A DNA stretch of 6,233 bases from Rickettsiales bacterium (GTDB taxonomy: Bacteria > Pseudomonadota > Alphaproteobacteria > TMED127): NCBI GenBank assembly GCA_002706585.1, contig PALU01000041.1, positions 4,587 through 10,819 on the forward strand. Direction: 5' to 3'. How positions within the stretch are numbered: position 1 is the stretch's first letter; each line of letters starts with the position of its first letter. Below the pieces are notes generated by a model. The model searched no databases and was not told where the DNA came from. It worked only from the letters and a program-made list of their open reading frames with translations. Positions 5,457 to 6,233 of the stretch are shown here, piece after piece. The position numbers and the translations under genes are program-made.

Positions 5457-6233
5457 TTTGACTATATCGATAATTTTATCTATTAGCAAGGTTGTAACTG
5501 TTAAATCTGCACATGTCCCAGGGTTATAATTTTTTTTTTTTAAATATTTATCAAAATTAGCTAAGATTTGATAATTCATTTTTCTTTTATTTCCAATTAA
5601 TTTTTTTATTGAAATTGCTTTCCTTTGAACCATTCTAGCTTTATTACTACCAAATTTTCTCAATAAGTGACTATCTGTTGAGTTTGACAGATAGCTTAAA
5701 AAAACATTTATTCCTGCAATATTTGAACATTGATGAAGCTTGAGTTTTCGATAAAATGGTAGGCCAAAGTCAAAAATTTCAGAGAAACTATCAGTATAGC
5801 ATTTTGAAATTCTATCCCATCTGGAACCAATTTTCATAATCTCATTAAAATTAATATATTTATCTTGAGAATTTACATTACCTTTACCAATATAATTTTT
5901 TAATCCTGCAGGCCTTGAATATTTTATTGCTTTCAATATCAGATAACCTTCTTTCTTAGTAATATTTTTTAACATCAAACCTAAAGAACTTTTTAAATTT
6001 AAAAATTTACCTCTAACGAAAATCTTAAGAATTGGCGCGCACAATAATATGATGCCTAAATTGAAGTTTGAACCAAGTTGATCAAAGCATTTTTTTGAAG
6101 AAAAAAATATACTTTCACCTAAATTCAAATTTTTATCACACAAAATATCTGATGAAATTTTGGCTGCTTCTCTAAATTTTAAAATTTTAGACGAAGAAAA
6201 ATTTGTGAAGACATTTTGATTTCCTGGTTTAAA
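5445..6233 (-). CDS. Triphosphoribosyl-dephospho-CoA synthase-like (CitG/MdcB) protein, 5' partial
   Basis: The frame is open to the right edge, so the start lies outside and 262 C-terminal residues are visible. The TTG at 6143 is internal: upstream codons encode KPGN (visible residues 2-5) and a conserved helix (FREAAKISSDIL). Further signatures are SNFNLGIILLCAPIL (the NTNLG motif with T to F), SRPAGL, SRWDRISKCYTD, HLLRKFGSNKARMV and NPGTCADLT near the C-terminus. CitG/MdcB proteins transfer a triphosphoribosyl group from ATP to dephospho-CoA, but this subgroup is found with H4MPT genes, with no citrate- or malonate-decarboxylase genes nearby, and its reaction there is unknown to me; a nucleotide-dependent ribosyl transfer in cofactor synthesis is conceivable. 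The usual KPGNVH motif reads KPGNQN, losing the histidine. A 12-T run (5530-5541) encodes Lys near the end. fae follows after 39 bp. Confidence 0.82.
   Translation of the reverse strand, partial: FKPGNQNVFTNFSSSKILKFREAAKISSDILCDKNLNLGESIFFSSKKCFDQLGSNFNLGIILLCAPILKIFVRGKFLNLKSSLGLMLKNITKKEGYLILKAIKYSRPAGLKNYIGKGNVNSQDKYINFNEIMKIGSRWDRISKCYTDSFSEIFDFGLPFYRKLKLHQCSNIAGINVFLSYLSNSTDSHLLRKFGSNKARMVQRKAISIKKLIGNKRKMNYQILANFDKYLKKKNYNPGTCADLTVTTLLIDKIIDIVKKPI
5461..5489 (-). promoter_or_regulatory. Candidate sigma70-type promoter for fae
   Basis: On the minus strand TTGCTA (5489-5484, 4 of 6 to TTGACA) and TATAGT (5466-5461, 5 of 6 to TATAAT) are separated by exactly 17 nt. Both lie in the last codons of the CitG-like gene. 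The predicted start near 5454 gives a leader of about 49 nt with the stem-loop and GGAGG. This would let fae be expressed well above the cofactor gene upstream. Confidence 0.5.

Noticed and set aside
6141..6143. TTG as start of the CitG-like gene
   Set aside because: The frame is open to 6233 and the upstream codons carry the KPGN motif, so the true start is outside the window.
1..6233. CRISPR array, tRNA/rRNA, insertion sequence, prophage or defence genes
   Set aside because: No regularly spaced repeats, no tRNA-like cloverleaf, and no transposase or nuclease motifs; nearly every base is occupied by one-carbon cofactor genes, with no gene-free stretch over 100 bp.

Overview
The window is a dense, strongly AT-rich piece of a bacterial genome (by eye under one third G+C; Lys, Asn, Ile and Phe codons dominate). 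It carries the tetrahydromethanopterin (H4MPT) / methanofuran-type one-carbon pathway. The Fae protein is of the long-known proteobacterial methylotroph type, and the neighbouring genes are the 'archaeal-like' families that accompany Fae in bacterial methylotrophs. The small intergenic gaps, overlapping genes and poly-A tracts fit a streamlined, probably aquatic, proteobacterial methylotroph or formaldehyde oxidiser. That placement is inference; there is no rRNA or other taxonomic marker here.

Layout. Positions 1-2170 (+) hold three tightly packed genes: the 3' part of a DUF6513/dihydropteroate-synthase-like gene that enters from the left edge, a DUF447 flavin-reductase-fold gene joined to it by an ATGA overlap, and an mfnB (DUF556) gene. 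The mfnB gene meets head-on an oppositely oriented pair at 4106-2122 (-). That pair is an ATP-grasp ligase resembling MfnD, followed through a one-base TAATG overlap by an ASKHA-fold protein of the MfnF/'H4MPT-linked C1 transfer' family. The tails of mfnB and the mfnF-like gene overlap by 49 bp. Only 14 bp separate the ATP-grasp start from a divergent HisA-related TIM-barrel gene at 4121-4825 (+). That gene ends in a hairpin that can act as a terminator in both directions. On the other side are fae (5405-4896, -) and, upstream of it, a triphosphoribosyl-dephospho-CoA-synthase-like gene that runs off the right edge (6233-5445, -).

How the genes fit together. Fae condenses formaldehyde with H4MPT. 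MfnB makes the furan precursor, and MfnD-like and MfnF-like proteins are the ligase and coupling steps of the methanofuran/methylofuran core, the C1 carrier used by the formyltransferase/hydrolase complex downstream of H4MPT. The DUF6513 protein is a candidate for the pterin-coupling step of H4MPT synthesis. The DUF447, HisA-like and CitG-like proteins recur with this pathway, but I know of no assigned reaction for them there. The window is therefore largely a cofactor-biosynthesis cluster plus one highly expressed catalytic gene.

Most unusual signals: the fae frame stays open for 26 codons after its TGA stop and ends in a Gly-rich linker plus an amphipathic helix resembling MinD/FtsA membrane-targeting tails; a 49-bp tail-to-tail coding overlap; a 14-bp divergent junction whose best promoter candidates face each other; and a terminator hairpin built into the last codons of a gene.
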